A stretch of 18,070 nt of DNA. Source: Cephalothrix spiralis. Taxonomy: Eukaryota; Nemertea; Palaeonemertea; Archinemertea; Cephalotrichidae. Below the pieces are notes generated by a model. The model did no database searches. It worked only from the letters and a program-made list of their open reading frames with translations, and was not told the DNA's origin. Positions 17,778 to 18,070 of this stretch are shown here, one piece after another (position 1 is the first letter of the stretch; every line of letters begins with the position of its first letter). Location of the stretch: positions 1 through 18,070 of the forward strand of contig JAUCNG010374483.1 in NCBI GenBank assembly GCA_032353305.1, written 5' to 3'. Made by a program: the position numbers and the translations under genes.

Positions 17778-17823
17778 CAGCGCTCTCGCCACTCTTGAAT
17801 AAGAGTTGTGCGTACTGGCGCTG
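17778..17823. repeat. Imperfect hairpin near the probable promoter
   Basis: The inner stem ACTCTT (17791-17796) pairs with AAGAGT (17801-17806) around GAAT. The outer arm CAGCGC (17778-17783) pairs with GCGCTG (17818-17823). The outer arms lie in similar phrases, GTACCAGCGC and GTACTGGCGC. It could form a hairpin or bind a dimeric factor. Confidence 0.5.
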
Positions 17824-18070
17824 TGATACTATGTTCAGGGGACATCCGGCAGAGAAATCATAAAAACACGAATGATTGCAAAACAGTACAAAGTGAGATT
17901 TTGCGCTCCTATTAGGTTGGGCGTATTAATATGTTCGTTTCGTGTTACTTTTCTTCCGAAATTTGACGAGCTAAAATTTCATTATTCATTATAATAAAAA
18001 ATTTCATTATTTCATATTAGGATTGTGAAAACGGTGAAAAATGTCACAATAATGGTAAAAATGAATATAA
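17824..18070. other. Right-edge non-coding DNA
   Basis: An AT-rich end of the window with no ORF of note, tRNA or repeat that I can identify. Confidence 0.6.

Overview
The window is nuclear DNA from a eukaryote, most likely an invertebrate animal. It is AT-rich. Its genes are split by GT-AG introns, and their proteins resemble the animal versions of four conserved genes. Nothing bacterial or viral was recognised. I cannot place the species.

Layout. At the left edge on the + strand lie the last two coding exons of a CCDC124 homologue (854-980 and 1931-2138); its 5' part is outside the window. From 15627 down to about 5013 on the - strand runs a ten-exon FAN1 homologue, a structure-specific DNA repair nuclease. 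The exon phases join in one frame and give about 880 residues, with the PD-(D/E)xK active site intact. On the opposite strand, inside FAN1 intron 4, sits a small complete LITAF-domain gene (10057-11461, three coding exons, 102 residues). Its first coding exon is only ATG TCT A. Just upstream of FAN1 on the same strand is an intronless DPM3 coding sequence (15723-16004). Only 95 bases separate its stop from the FAN1 start. To the right (16016-18070) is non-coding DNA with a probable promoter region and repeats.

Function. The four genes have unrelated roles: ribosome binding (CCDC124), crosslink repair and repeat stability (FAN1), dolichol-phosphate-mannose synthesis (DPM3) and endosomal membrane function (LITAF). 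The DPM3-FAN1 spacing and an acceptor-like site 11 bases before the DPM3 ATG suggest a shared transcript, perhaps with trans-splicing. This is inference. The FAN1 N-terminus lacks the UBZ zinc finger of vertebrate FAN1. It carries a PIP-like motif, a SUMO-interaction-like motif and a dense run of Ser/Thr-Pro sites.

Introns and flanks hold many small repeats: a fold-back element in the CCDC124 intron, two copies of a dispersed repeat in FAN1 introns 1 and 3, short palindromic MITE-like elements, and several tandem arrays. No tRNA, rRNA or CRISPR array was found.
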